DNA of 64,000 nt from PFJX01 sp031426815 (GCA_031426815.1 JASJPG010000027.1:62001-126000), one strand, 5' to 3'. Shown: positions 34,268 to 43,603, counted from the first letter of the stretch. Translations and numbers: made by a program. Notes: a model not told the origin generated them from the letters alone.

Positions 34268-34722
34268 GGTTTGAGCCCTCTTGGACGCGGTTCTGGTTGT
34301 TCACCGGACTGGTTTTATCATTTTTGTGTGGCACGGATTATGCCGGCCTTTTTTGACATTTTCACTTTGGTGTCATGGTTTTGTGTTGTTAGGCACGAAT
34401 TTTGACCGGTACGTCGCGGTCGGCAAGGGGTTGCCGACCTACTTTGGCTGGGTTCTGTTGGCATGGGTTCTTGTGGGGGTTGTCGTCTGGCTCAATCGCG
34501 TTTGGAAGGCGCTCCTACGGGTGCTATGGACAAGCGCGATATTTTGCAGGTTACCGGTAAGCTGGCACGGGGGGTTACACCAAGAAAACGGCGCCCACGG
34601 CGTCCACGCCGCGATTGAGCCTGACGACAATCGCTAAGTTTCGTGTGGGCATAGGAACAGCGCCCTACACGGTATTTCTTATTCCGATGAGCGCCCTTAC
34701 GCACCGGTTAAACTCGACCGCC
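34268..34722. other. Gene-free interval with nested repeats
   Basis: There are 455 bases between the divergent epsI and maf genes with no convincing gene. The interval holds a 9-bp hairpin (GGTCGGCAA-GGGG-TTGCCGACC, 34421-34442) and a 21-base inverted repeat (34480-34500 with 34610-34630, 20 of 21 matching). It also has a half copy of the dispersed palindrome (34497-34519). The promoter of the polysaccharide operon must lie here, but I could not identify it. Confidence 0.6.
34480..34630. repeat. 151-bp element bounded by 21-bp inverted repeats
   Basis: The left end reads TTGTCGTCTGGCTCAATCGC and the right end is its reverse complement with one mismatch (CGCGATTGAGCCTGACGACA). The interior has no coding potential and includes another GC palindrome (GGCGTCCACGCC). 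It looks like a MITE-like or REP-type intergenic element. Confidence 0.55.
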
Positions 34723-35361
34723 ATGGCTTACCTGTCACATTCCAACCCACACACCGCGAAGCGGCTCTATCTCGCCTCGCAAAGTCCGCGTCGCCTGGAA
34801 TTGCTGCGCCAGATCGGACTGGAGCCGACGGTCCTGCCTTTGCGCTCGTCGCCGGGACGGATCGATGTCGACGAGACGCCGGCACTGCAGGAACCCGCCA
34901 GCGACTATGTGCTGCGCCTGGCGCGCATCAAGGCCGAAGCCGGGGTGTCCGTGCAGCAGGTGCGCAATCTGCCGCATTGGCCGATTCTGGCCGCCGATAC
35001 GACGGTGACGCTGGACGGCCAGATACTCGGCAAGCCGGCCGACCGTGGTGAGGCGGAGGCCATGTTGCGGCGCTATTCCGGTCGCTCCCATACCGTGTTG
35101 ACCGCCGTGGCGGCGGCGTATCTGGGCCGCATGGAGCTGGTGCTGAGCGAGAGCGTGGTGACCTTCAAAACGCTGTCGGCGGTGGAAATCGCCGCTTATC
35201 TGGATAGCCGCGAAGGCTTCGACAAGGCCGGCGGCTATGCTATCCAGGGGCGTGCGGCGCTGTTCATTGAACACCTTGCGGGCAGCTATTCAGGCGTCAT
35301 GGGGCTACCTTTGTATGAGACCGGGGAATTATTGAAAACCGTGGGATTCGAAATTTTATGA
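34723..35361 (+). CDS. maf: Maf-type nucleotide pyrophosphatase
   Basis: This 212-residue protein has the Maf signature LASQSPRRLELLRQIGLE, then ILAADTTVTLDGQILGKP and GYAIQGRAALFIEHLAGSYS. Maf proteins hydrolyse non-canonical or dTTP/UTP nucleotides to monophosphates. Start at the ATG at 34723; an in-frame ATG at 34687 is possible. Its stop overlaps the rng start (ATGA), a pairing conserved in beta- and gammaproteobacteria. Confidence 0.93.
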   Translation: MAYLSHSNPHTAKRLYLASQSPRRLELLRQIGLEPTVLPLRSSPGRIDVDETPALQEPASDYVLRLARIKAEAGVSVQQVRNLPHWPILAADTTVTLDGQILGKPADRGEAEAMLRRYSGRSHTVLTAVAAAYLGRMELVLSESVVTFKTLSAVEIAAYLDSREGFDKAGGYAIQGRAALFIEHLAGSYSGVMGLPLYETGELLKTVGFEIL

Positions 35362-36809
35362 CCGAAGAAATCCTCATCAACATCACGCCGCAGGAGACGC
35401 GCGTCGCCGTCGTCTATCTCGGCGAGGTGCAGGAGCTGCACATCGAGCGCGACAGCCAGCGCGGCTTGGTCGGCAACGTCTATCTCGGCCGTGTCAGCAG
35501 GGTGTTGCCGGGCATGCAGTCGGCCTTTATCGATATCGGCCTGGATCGCGCCGCCTTCCTGCATGTCGGCGATATCGTCGAGGCGCGTTGCGAGAACTGT
35601 CCGCGCCCGATCGAGAAGGTGTTGCACGAAGGCCAGAGCATCCTGGTGCAGGTGATCAAGGATCCGATCAGCGCGAAGGGCGCGCGGCTGTCGACGCAGA
35701 TCAGCATGGCCGGCCGTTTCCTGGTCTATCTGCCGCAGGAAACGCGCATCGGCATTTCCCAGAAGATCGAGGATGAAAGCGAGCGCGAGTTGCTGCGCGA
35801 ACGGTTGACGCGGGTGTTGCCGGTCGACGAGCACGGCGGTTTCATCATCCGCACCATGGCCAACATGGCCGAAGACAGCGAGCTGGCGGCCGACGTGGAT
35901 TACTTGCGCACCTTGTGGGATGCGATCCAGGCGCGCTCGGAAAACACCTCCGGCCCGAAGCTGATCTATCAGGAACTGGATCTGGCGCATCGCGTGTTGC
36001 GCGACTTCGCCAACGCCGAAACCAGCCGCATCCTGGTCGATTCGCGCGAGACCTTTCTGCGCATGCAGGCCTTCGCCGAGGAGTTCGCCCGCAATGGCGC
36101 AGGCAAGGTCAGCCACTACACGGCGGAACGCCCGTTATTCGATCTGTACGGCGTCGAGGACGAGATCGAAAAGGCGCTCGGCCGTCGCGTCGATCTGAAA
36201 TCGGGTGGCTATCTGGTCGTCGATCAGACTGAGGCGCTGACCACCATCGATGTGAACACCGGCAGCTACACCAGCGGCCGCACCTTCGACGAAACCATCT
36301 TCAAGACCAATCTGGAAGCGGCGCAGAGCATCGCGCGGCAACTGCGCTTGCGCAATCTGGGCGGCATCATCATTCTGGATTTCATCGATATGGATAACCC
36401 GGAGCACAAGAACGCCGTGCTGGCTGAGTTTTCCAAGTCGCTGGCGCGCGACCGCACGCGCATGACGATCAACGGCTTCACCTCGCTGGGTCTGGTCGAA
36501 ATGACCCGCAAGCGCACACGCGAAAGCCTGACCCGGGTGTTGTGCGAACCCTGTCCGACCTGCCAGGGTCGCGGCCAGATCAAGACCGCGCAGACCACCT
36601 GTTACGAGATTTTGCGCGCCATCATGCGCGAGGCACGCCAGTTCAGCGCGCGCGAATACCGCATCATGGCTTCGCAGACGGTGATCGATCAGTTTCTCGA
36701 CGAGGAATCGCAGAGTCTGGCGCAGTTGTCCGACTTCATCGCCAAGCCAATTTCGTTGCAGGTGGAGAGCCTGTTCACGCAGGAGCAGTACGACATCATC
36801 CTGCTGTGA
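35358..36809 (+). CDS. rng: Ribonuclease G
   Basis: This 483-residue RNase E/G family enzyme matures 16S rRNA 5' ends and contributes to mRNA decay. It has an N-terminal S1 domain (residues 35-125: GNVYLGRVSRVLPGMQSAF), catalytic Mg-binding segments TIDVNTGSYTSGR and IILDFIDMD, and the zinc-link CEPCPTCQGRG. The length matches RNase G rather than the longer RNase E. Confidence 0.95.
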   Translation: MTEEILINITPQETRVAVVYLGEVQELHIERDSQRGLVGNVYLGRVSRVLPGMQSAFIDIGLDRAAFLHVGDIVEARCENCPRPIEKVLHEGQSILVQVIKDPISAKGARLSTQISMAGRFLVYLPQETRIGISQKIEDESERELLRERLTRVLPVDEHGGFIIRTMANMAEDSELAADVDYLRTLWDAIQARSENTSGPKLIYQELDLAHRVLRDFANAETSRILVDSRETFLRMQAFAEEFARNGAGKVSHYTAERPLFDLYGVEDEIEKALGRRVDLKSGGYLVVDQTEALTTIDVNTGSYTSGRTFDETIFKTNLEAAQSIARQLRLRNLGGIIILDFIDMDNPEHKNAVLAEFSKSLARDRTRMTINGFTSLGLVEMTRKRTRESLTRVLCEPCPTCQGRGQIKTAQTTCYEILRAIMREARQFSAREYRIMASQTVIDQFLDEESQSLAQLSDFIAKPISLQVESLFTQEQYDIILL

Positions 36810-36844
36810 TGGGCGCAGGTGGGGCGAAGCGGTGTGAGCACAGG

Positions 36845-36923
36845 CTGTAGGATGGGCCAAGCGGCAGCGGGCCCATCGATGTAGCGAACGTGATGGGCCC
36901 GCTACGCTTGGCCCATCCTACAG
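36845..36923. repeat. Large inverted repeat between rng and the dynamin-like gene
   Basis: CTGTAGGATGGGCCAAGCGG and, after a short middle, CGCTTGGCCCATCCTACAG form a hairpin of about 30 bp with inner arms GCGGGCCCATC / GATGGGCCCGC. It fills the gap between two convergent genes and could end transcription from both sides. The GTAGGATGGGC motif is typical of dispersed bacterial palindromes. Confidence 0.7.
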
Positions 36924-36941
36924 TCTCCGCCCCAGGAAGCC

Positions 36942-38906
36942 TTAGGTCAGCGGAGCGGCCTGTCCAGGCGGGATTTCCAGCGGCCGGAAAGCGACGCCGG
37001 TGAGCAGCGAGAATTCCTTGGCAATGGCTTCCATTTTCTCGACCTGCGTCCGGATCTCGACGATTTCCCGGCTCACCACGGCGCTGCGGTCCTGGATCGA
37101 GCCCAGGTTGGCGTGCACCTTGTTGAGGTTCTCCAGGCGGTGTTCCAGCTGTGATTTGTGCTCGGTGATGCGCTCGACGATGGGGTCGAGCGTCAGGCGC
37201 AACCAGGTTTCCGTTTCGATGCGCACCTGCTGGAACAGGATGCGCGCCTGCGTGACCAGCGCGATGTAGAACTTCTTCACCATGAAGCGCTTCTCCAACA
37301 TGATGTTGAGCGGGTCGGCGCAGAATTCCTGCGTGCTCACCATCAGTTCGTCGAGACGGGCGCGATAGCGGGACAGATCGAGCATCGGCGGATCGTTCAA
37401 TTCGAGGCCGTGCACTTCGTGGAAGCGCTGATAGGCCGAGTTGAGCAGTTGCTTGATGCCGCCGCATTGCTGATGGGCGAAATCGAATTCCGCGCCCATG
37501 CGGCGGATCAGCAGATGCATGCCGCGGATCAGGCCGGCGGTGGTCCAGCTGTCGTTGATCGCCATCATCGATTCTTCGATGATCTTGTCCATGCGGTCGT
37601 CGTCGAGGCGGGCGAGCAGTTCCCAGCCTTGTTGCGCGACGACTTTGCGGGTGACCGTGAAATTGCGCGTGGTTTCGTCGTAAAGCTGCTTGTCGTACAG
37701 CATCTTTTCCCGCATCTGGCCGACGATCTGCTGGTTCTTGCCGGACAGGGCCTGCAGGTCGAGCAGATTCTGGCGTGCCGCCTGAATGCGGTTGTGTGCG
37801 GTTTCGCGGGTTTCGGTCAGCAGCGGGCCGATTTCGCGCACCATCGATTCGCGCATGATCTTTTCGCGCGACGGGATGATCTCGCGCGCCAGCATCACTT
37901 CCAGACCCTGGATGCCGGAACGTTTGAGCAGGTCGGCATCGCCGCGGATCTTGCCGACCAGCGCCTTCTGCGCGGAAATGGCCATCACGCTGGACGCCGC
38001 GATGTTGAGCTGGGTGGCGGTGGATTCGATCTGACGCTGAATCGTGCGGCCGATTTCTTCCGGCGTCTTCAGATCGTCCCACAACATGTCGATCTTGTTC
38101 AGCACCGCGTAGTGCTGGCCGGCATGGCGCGACACCCATTTATTCCAGATCTCGAAATCGGACTGGGTGACGCCGGTATCGGTCGCCAGCAGGAACAGCA
38201 GCGCATGCGCGTTGGGAATCGAGGAAATGGTCAATTCCGGTTCCACGCCCATCGCGTTGAGGCCCGGCGTGTCGAGAATGGCGAGGCCGGATTCGAGCAG
38301 CGGGTGCGGGTAATTGATCATGGCGTAACGCCAGGCCGGGATTTCGACGCGGTCCTGGTCTTTCACCATGTAGCCCAGGTTGGGATCGTTTTCGTCCCAC
38401 AGGCCGAGCGCGCGCGCTTCCACCTTGAATACCACCTTGGTTTCGGCCAGCTTGCGCATCGCGGTGACCATGGCGCTCGGGTCGGCGACTTCGAGCTTGA
38501 TCGTGCTCCACTCGACCGGATGGCGTTTCAGCGCGGTGATGCTGTCGTCGCGGAAACGGGTTTCGATCGGCAACAGGCGGATGTAAGGCTCGGTGTCGAC
38601 ATCGTAATAAATCTCGGTCGGACACATCGTGGTGCGGCCGGCATCCGAAGGCAGCAAACGCTGTTTGAAATCGGAAAAGAACAGGGCGTTGATCAACTCG
38701 GTCTTGCCGCGGCTGAATTCCGCGACGAAGGCCACCATCAGGCGGTCGTGCTTCAGGGTTTCGGTCAAATCGAACAGGCGCAGCAACTGTTCCGGCTCGG
38801 GTTCGGCGTAGTGCTCCAGCCACTCCTTGTATGCAGTGACCACTTTCACCAGCCTGTCACGTCGGTTCTTGAACCGGGTGATGCCGCTTTCCAAACCGTA
38901 ATTCAT
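36942..38906 (-). CDS. Dynamin-family GTPase
   Basis: This 654-residue protein has a G domain (about residues 60-290): a degenerate P-loop region VAFVAEFSRGKTELINALFF, the switch T in MCPTEIYYD, and the G3 motif AILDTPGLNAMG. NKIDMLWDD is the G4 motif. Long alpha-helical segments follow, as in bacterial dynamin-like proteins, which remodel membranes. The P-loop reads E-F-S-R-G-K-T. The ATG at 38906 overlaps the yggU stop (ATGA), so it is coupled to the proC/yggT block. Confidence 0.88.
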   Translation of the reverse strand: MNYGLESGITRFKNRRDRLVKVVTAYKEWLEHYAEPEPEQLLRLFDLTETLKHDRLMVAFVAEFSRGKTELINALFFSDFKQRLLPSDAGRTTMCPTEIYYDVDTEPYIRLLPIETRFRDDSITALKRHPVEWSTIKLEVADPSAMVTAMRKLAETKVVFKVEARALGLWDENDPNLGYMVKDQDRVEIPAWRYAMINYPHPLLESGLAILDTPGLNAMGVEPELTISSIPNAHALLFLLATDTGVTQSDFEIWNKWVSRHAGQHYAVLNKIDMLWDDLKTPEEIGRTIQRQIESTATQLNIAASSVMAISAQKALVGKIRGDADLLKRSGIQGLEVMLAREIIPSREKIMRESMVREIGPLLTETRETAHNRIQAARQNLLDLQALSGKNQQIVGQMREKMLYDKQLYDETTRNFTVTRKVVAQQGWELLARLDDDRMDKIIEESMMAINDSWTTAGLIRGMHLLIRRMGAEFDFAHQQCGGIKQLLNSAYQRFHEVHGLELNDPPMLDLSRYRARLDELMVSTQEFCADPLNIMLEKRFMVKKFYIALVTQARILFQQVRIETETWLRLTLDPIVERITEHKSQLEHRLENLNKVHANLGSIQDRSAVVSREIVEIRTQVEKMEAIAKEFSLLTGVAFRPLEIPPGQAAPLT

Positions 38907-39199
38907 CCCATATTCCCCATTAGCCGCCGTTCGGCTTCGTCCGCCTGCATTGCCACCCAAACCGATTTTCGGCGGGATTTCTCTCCGCGCAGGATTCTAA
39001 CCGCCTGGCGCGGAACGCCAAGGCATGTTGCCACGAATTCGGCCAATGCTGTATTTGCCGCACCTTCGATCGGTCTGGCTTTGATTCGAATCTTGATTGC
39101 ATCGCCATGCAGTCCTGCGATTTCGCTTTTCGAAGCCCCCGGCTGGATGTGCACGCTCAACTCTGCACCACCGTCCGCCGGCTTGATCCAGGGACTCAC
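38903..39199 (-). CDS. yggU: DUF167 (YggU) family protein
   Basis: This is a 98-residue small alpha/beta protein with LSVHIQPGASKSEIAGLHGD, IRIKARPIEGAANTALAEFV and a C-terminal ILRGEKSRRKSV. I start it at a GTG (39199) that overlaps the yggT stop (GTGA), since the longer upstream reading frame lies inside yggT. The role of the family is unknown. Confidence 0.9.
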   Translation of the reverse strand: MSPWIKPADGGAELSVHIQPGASKSEIAGLHGDAIKIRIKARPIEGAANTALAEFVATCLGVPRQAVRILRGEKSRRKSVWVAMQADEAERRLMGNMG

Positions 39200-39774
39200 C
39201 AGACCAACCCGTGGGCGTAGCGTTCCAACGCAGCCACCGGCGCGATCAGCAGCAATTGGACCACGATCAGGGCGACCAGCGGCGACAGGTCGATGCCGCC
39301 CACCGCCGGCACGATTTTCTGGAACGGACCGACGATCGGGCGTGCAAGCGCGTAGAAGACCGGCGCCAGCGGCGAAAACGGATTGACCCAGCTCAGAATC
39401 GCCTGCAACAAGACAAAGCCGATCAGCACATACAACATCAGCCGCAACGAAGACGCCAGGGCGAGCAACAGAAATCCGGGAATGACGGCGCTGCCGGCGG
39501 CCGCAAAGGGATAGCCCATGACCCAGTGCACGCCCAGCACCATCAACAACTCGGCGGCAAAAAACGGCAGCAGGCTGGCCCAATCAAGACCGAACAGGCC
39601 GGGCAACACCCTGCGTAGCGGTTTCACCGCGAAGTTGGTGACCTTGACGACAAACTGTGCGAACGGGTTATGAAACGGCACCCGCGCCCATTGCATCCAG
39701 AAACGCAGAAAGAACGCGCACGCGATCAGGTCGAACAGCGTGCGCAGCAGAAACTGGGCGGCGTCGGTCAGCAT
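39196..39774 (-). CDS. yggT: YggT family membrane protein
   Basis: This 192-residue protein has two tandem YGGT units: LLRTLFDLIACAFFLRFWMQ near the start and a second copy near residues 110-165 ending FQKIVPAVGGIDLSPLVALI. Two or more helices flank each unit. YggT proteins are linked genetically to osmotic or K+ homeostasis and to cell-envelope functions. The gene is coupled to proC by one-base overlap. Confidence 0.92.
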   Translation of the reverse strand: MLTDAAQFLLRTLFDLIACAFFLRFWMQWARVPFHNPFAQFVVKVTNFAVKPLRRVLPGLFGLDWASLLPFFAAELLMVLGVHWVMGYPFAAAGSAVIPGFLLLALASSLRLMLYVLIGFVLLQAILSWVNPFSPLAPVFYALARPIVGPFQKIVPAVGGIDLSPLVALIVVQLLLIAPVAALERYAHGLVW

Positions 39775-40610
39775 CAGACTTTCCCACTCGGGTTATCGCC
39801 GTTCTTGCCGAGCAAATCGCCCATTTCGGCGGCGCGTTCGGCGGCGGCGCGTGCCGCCAGGCCAATGGCGTAGCCGACGCCGCCTTCTTCCAGTGCCATT
39901 ATGCCGCGCTCCGTGGTGCCGCCTTTGGAGGTGACGCGGGCGCGCAATGCGGCCGGCGGCGATTGATCCTTGATCGCCAATGCGGCGGCGCCGAAGAAGG
40001 TTTGCAGCGTCAGCAGGCGCGCGGTGTCGGCCGGCAGGCCGAGGTCGATGCCGGCCTGTTCGAGCGCCTCGATGAAATAGAACACATAGGCCGGGCCGCT
40101 GCCGGAAATGGCGGTAACGGCATCGATCTGCGCCTCCTCCTGCACCCACACCGCGCGGCCGACCGCTTCCAGGAGACGGCTGGCTTGCGCCTTTTGCGGA
40201 TCCGACACGCCCGGCAGCGCGAACAGGCCGGCAATGCCGGCGCCGACCAGGGCCGGCGTATTGGGCATGGCGCGGACCACGGCGGGATGGCCGCCCAGCC
40301 AGCGCGAAATGTCTTCGGCGCGCACTCCGGCGGCGATGGACAGCACCAGTTGTTCGGGCTTGAGCGGCGGGAAGGCGCGCAGGATGTCGGACAGTTGCTG
40401 CGGCTTCACCGCCAATACGATGACCTCCGCCGCGACGACCGCATCGACGTTCGCCTGCGCCGTTACGCCGAATTCATGCAACAGCCAGGCGCAGCGCTCG
40501 GGGCTGGTTTCCGCCACGTGGATATCGGCTGCCGCAAAACCCTTCTGCAGCAAGCCGCCGATCATTGCGGCCGCCATGTTGCCGCCGCCAAGGAAACCTA
40601 AATTCATCAT
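39774..40610 (-). CDS. proC: Pyrroline-5-carboxylate reductase
   Basis: This 278-residue NAD(P)H-dependent enzyme catalyses the last step of proline synthesis. It has the N-terminal Rossmann motif LGFLGGGNMAAAMIGGLL, VRAMPNTPALVGAGIAGLFA and the C-terminal GGTTERGIMALEEGGV. Two ATGs are in tandem at 40610 and 40607, overlapping the yggS stop. Confidence 0.96.
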   Translation of the reverse strand: MMNLGFLGGGNMAAAMIGGLLQKGFAAADIHVAETSPERCAWLLHEFGVTAQANVDAVVAAEVIVLAVKPQQLSDILRAFPPLKPEQLVLSIAAGVRAEDISRWLGGHPAVVRAMPNTPALVGAGIAGLFALPGVSDPQKAQASRLLEAVGRAVWVQEEAQIDAVTAISGSGPAYVFYFIEALEQAGIDLGLPADTARLLTLQTFFGAAALAIKDQSPPAALRARVTSKGGTTERGIMALEEGGVGYAIGLAARAAAERAAEMGDLLGKNGDNPSGKV

Positions 40611-41332
40611 GCCTGCTCCTGTTGATTGTTTTCGGCGGGTGGCCGGGCGCCGAAGATCGCGCTGCCGACACGGACCAGCGTCGAGCCTTCGCGAATGGCG
40701 GCCTCCAGGTCGGCCGACATGCCCATCGACAAGGTGTCGAGAGACTGGCCGGAGTCACCCAGACTTGTACGTGCTTCCTGCAGCAATTCGGCGACGCGAT
40801 GAAAACGGCTGCGTTGCAATTCGATATTTTCGGTCGGTTCCGGGATCGCCATGAAACCGCGCAGGCACAGATTGGGCAAGGTCGCCGTCGCTGCGGCCAA
40901 TTCCAGCGCCGCGGCGGGCGCGACGCCACTCTTGCTGGCCTCGCCGCTGACGTTGACCTGGATGCAGACCTGCAACGGCGGCAGGCCGGCAGGTCGTTGT
41001 TCGGACAGGCGTTGCGCGATCTTCTCGCGCGCAAGGCTGTGGACCCACGCGAAGTGGGCGGCAATCTGCCGCGTCTTGTTGCTCTGCAACGGACCGATGA
41101 AGTGCCATTCGAGCGGCAGGTCGACAAGCTGGCCCAGCTTGGGCAGCGCTTCCTGCAGGTAACTCTCGCCGAAAGCGCGTTGACCTGCGGCATAAGCTTC
41201 GCGAATCGAGGCAACCGGGAATGTCTTGCTGACGGCAAGCAGGCGCGCGCATTTTTCTGCTCTGCCGGCTTCGTTACAGGCGATGGCGATGCGGTCCTGG
41301 CAAGCTTGTAAGGCAGCTGCGATTGCGCCCAT
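40607..41332 (-). CDS. yggS: PLP homeostasis protein YggS/PROSC family
   Basis: This 241-residue PLP-binding barrel protein has LLAVSKTFPVASIREAYAAG (PLP lysine), FGESYLQEALPK, WHFIGPLQSNKTRQIA, and LSMGMSADLEAAIREGSTLV with VRVGSAIFGAR at the end. The protein controls free pyridoxal phosphate. It is divergent from pilT, with 47 bases between them. Confidence 0.95.
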   Translation of the reverse strand: MGAIAAALQACQDRIAIACNEAGRAEKCARLLAVSKTFPVASIREAYAAGQRAFGESYLQEALPKLGQLVDLPLEWHFIGPLQSNKTRQIAAHFAWVHSLAREKIAQRLSEQRPAGLPPLQVCIQVNVSGEASKSGVAPAAALELAAATATLPNLCLRGFMAIPEPTENIELQRSRFHRVAELLQEARTSLGDSGQSLDTLSMGMSADLEAAIREGSTLVRVGSAIFGARPPAENNQQEQA

Positions 41333-41379
41333 AATGCCTCGCGCTCCCTCTTAAAAATCACCTAACTCGGGGAATTGTA

Positions 41380-42423
41380 ATGGAAATTTCCGAGCTTCTT
41401 GCCTTCTCGGTCAAGAACAAGGCGTCCGACCTTCACCTCTCAGCCGGCCTGCCGCCGATGATTCGAGTGCATGGCGATATCCGTCGCATCAACGTGCCGG
41501 CACTCAATAATCAGGAAGTCCGCGCCATGGTGTACGACATCATGAGCGACGCGCAGCGCAAGGCGTATGAGGCGAATCTGGAAGTCGATTTCTCCTTCGA
41601 ACTGCGCGACGTGGCGCGCTTCCGGGTCAATGCCTTCAATCAGGAACGCGGCGCCGGCGCGGTGTTCCGGACCATTCCCAGCGTGGTGCTGACGCTGGAA
41701 CAGCTTGAAGCGCCGAAGATCTTCAAGGACATCGCCGATACGCCGCGCGGCATCGTCGTGGTTACCGGGCCGACCGGTTCGGGCAAGTCGACGACGCTGG
41801 CGGCGATGGTCGATTACGTCAACGAAAAAGAATACGGCCACATCCTGACCATCGAAGACCCGATCGAATTCGTGCACAAGAGCAAGAAGTGTCTGGTCAA
41901 CCAGCGCGAAGTCGGGCCGCATACACATGGTTTCTCCGAAGCCTTGCGTTCGGCGTTGCGGGAAGACCCGGACGTGATTCTGGTCGGCGAAATGCGCGAC
42001 CTGGAAACCATCCGGCTGGCGCTGACTGCCGCCGAAACCGGCCATCTGGTGTTCGGCACCTTGCATACCTCCTCGGCTGCCAAGACGGTGGACCGGATCG
42101 TCGACGTGTTCCCGGCGGCGGAAAAGGAAATGGTGCGATCCATGTTGTCGGAATCGCTGCGCTCGGTCATTTCGCAAACCCTGCTCAAGCGCAAGGACGG
42201 CACCGGCCGCGTCGCGGTGCATGAAATCATGCTGGGGACGCCGGCGATCCGTAACCTGATCCGCGAAAACAAGGTGGCCCAGATGTACTCCTCGATCCAG
42301 ACCGGCCAGTCGCTCGGCATGCAGACGCTGGATCAGGGCCTGATCGAACTGGTGCGCCGCAATGTGATCGAATCGAAAGATGCCCGCGCGATTGCGGTCA
42401 ACAAAGACATGTTCCTGGTTTAA
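41380..42423 (+). CDS. pilT: Type IV pilus retraction ATPase PilT
   Basis: This 347-residue hexameric ATPase has Walker A GPTGSGKSTTLAAMVDY, the Asp box ILTIEDPIEFVHK, Walker B (VILVGEMRDLETI), the His box (GHLVFGTLHTSSA) and the C-terminal AIRNLIRENKVAQM. PilT depolymerises pilin for twitching motility, adhesion and DNA uptake. CGGGGAA precedes the ATG. Confidence 0.97.
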   Translation: MEISELLAFSVKNKASDLHLSAGLPPMIRVHGDIRRINVPALNNQEVRAMVYDIMSDAQRKAYEANLEVDFSFELRDVARFRVNAFNQERGAGAVFRTIPSVVLTLEQLEAPKIFKDIADTPRGIVVVTGPTGSGKSTTLAAMVDYVNEKEYGHILTIEDPIEFVHKSKKCLVNQREVGPHTHGFSEALRSALREDPDVILVGEMRDLETIRLALTAAETGHLVFGTLHTSSAAKTVDRIVDVFPAAEKEMVRSMLSESLRSVISQTLLKRKDGTGRVAVHEIMLGTPAIRNLIRENKVAQMYSSIQTGQSLGMQTLDQGLIELVRRNVIESKDARAIAVNKDMFLV

Positions 42424-42438
42424 ACCTGGATTGAGCTA

Positions 42439-43566
42439 ATGGAACACCTGCCGAGAATCTACGAGTGGCTGCGCTTCATGGTCGTGCGCAATGCGTCCGA
42501 CCTGTTCATCACGGCGGGTTTTCCGCCGGCGATCAAGCTGAATGGCAAGGTCAATCCGATCTCCAAGCAGTCGCTGACCGCCGCCGACAGCGCGATGTTC
42601 GCCAAGGCCTTGATGAGCGAGAAGCAGCAGGCCGAGTTCGCCGCCACGCATGAGGCCAACTTCGCGATCTATCAGCCCGAAGTCGGCCGTTTCCGGGTCA
42701 ACGTGTTCCTGCAGCAGGGGCATACCGGCATCGTGATGCGCCACATCAATACCACCATCCCGCAACTGGACGATCTGCATCTGCCGCCCGGCCTGAAAGA
42801 CATCACCATGATGCCGCGCGGCCTGGTGATCATCGTCGGTTCCACCGGTTCCGGTAAGTCGACCACCCTGGCCGCGATGGTAGGGCATCGCAACCAGAAT
42901 GCGCAGGACCACATCATCACGGTGGAAGACCCGATCGAGTTCGTGCATGAGCATGGCAAATGCATCATTACCCAGCGCGAAATCGGCATGGACACGCTGG
43001 ACTGGGAGGCGGCGCTGAAAAACACGTTGCGGCAGGCGCCGGACGTGATCCTGATCGGCGAAATTCGCGATCAGGACACCATGCACTACGCCATGGCCTA
43101 CGCCGAGACCGGCCACCTGTGTTTGTCGACCATCCACGCCAACAATGCCAACCAGGCGCTGGACCGTATCCTGAGCTTCTTCCCGCGCGAACGGCGCGAG
43201 CAATTGCTACTCGATCTGTCGCTCAATCTGCGCGCCATCGTGTCGCAGCGTCTGCTGCCACGCACCGACAAGAAAGGCCGCATTCCGGCGGTGGAGATCC
43301 TGCTCAACTCACCGCTGGTCAGCGACCTGATCATGAAGGGCAGTCTGGACGAATTGAAGGACATCATGTCGCGCTCACGCGATCTGGGCATGCAGACCTT
43401 CGATCAGTCGCTCTACGACCTCTACGGCATCGGCATCGTCACGGCAGAAGATGCGTTGCGCAATGCCGATTCGTTCAACGACCTGCGCCTGAAGATCAAA
43501 CTGCACGTCAAAGAGACCAATCACGAAGGGCCTCTCTCCGGCCTGGACCACCTCGATATCGTGTGA
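42439..43566 (+). CDS. pilU: PilT-dependent retraction ATPase PilU
   Basis: This 375-residue PilT paralogue has Walker A GSTGSGKSTTLAAMVGHRNQ, IITVEDPIEFVHEHGKCII, VILIGEIRDQDTM and HLCLSTIHANNANQALDRI. A C-terminal extension (about residues 345-375) is typical of PilU. It supports PilT-driven retraction under load. It follows pilT with a 15-base gap. Confidence 0.95.
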   Translation: MEHLPRIYEWLRFMVVRNASDLFITAGFPPAIKLNGKVNPISKQSLTAADSAMFAKALMSEKQQAEFAATHEANFAIYQPEVGRFRVNVFLQQGHTGIVMRHINTTIPQLDDLHLPPGLKDITMMPRGLVIIVGSTGSGKSTTLAAMVGHRNQNAQDHIITVEDPIEFVHEHGKCIITQREIGMDTLDWEAALKNTLRQAPDVILIGEIRDQDTMHYAMAYAETGHLCLSTIHANNANQALDRILSFFPRERREQLLLDLSLNLRAIVSQRLLPRTDKKGRIPAVEILLNSPLVSDLIMKGSLDELKDIMSRSRDLGMQTFDQSLYDLYGIGIVTAEDALRNADSFNDLRLKIKLHVKETNHEGPLSGLDHLDIV

Positions 43567-43572
43567 TGGCCG

Positions 43573-43601
43573 GGTTGCCGCTCCCAGCAGGAGCGGCAAC
43601 C
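43573..43601. terminator. Hairpin between convergent pilU and DUF3530 genes
   Basis: A perfect 12-bp stem (GGTTGCCGCTCC / GGAGCGGCAACC) with loop CAGCA lies 7 bases after the pilU stop and 2 bases before the end of the minus-strand gene. It lacks a T-tract on either side, but position and strength suggest a bidirectional terminator. Confidence 0.6.
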
Positions 43602-43603
43602 GC

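Noticed and set aside
34281..34637. 118-codon open frame on the plus strand
   Set aside because: It crosses two repeat elements and a hairpin, has no ribosome binding site and no family-like segment.
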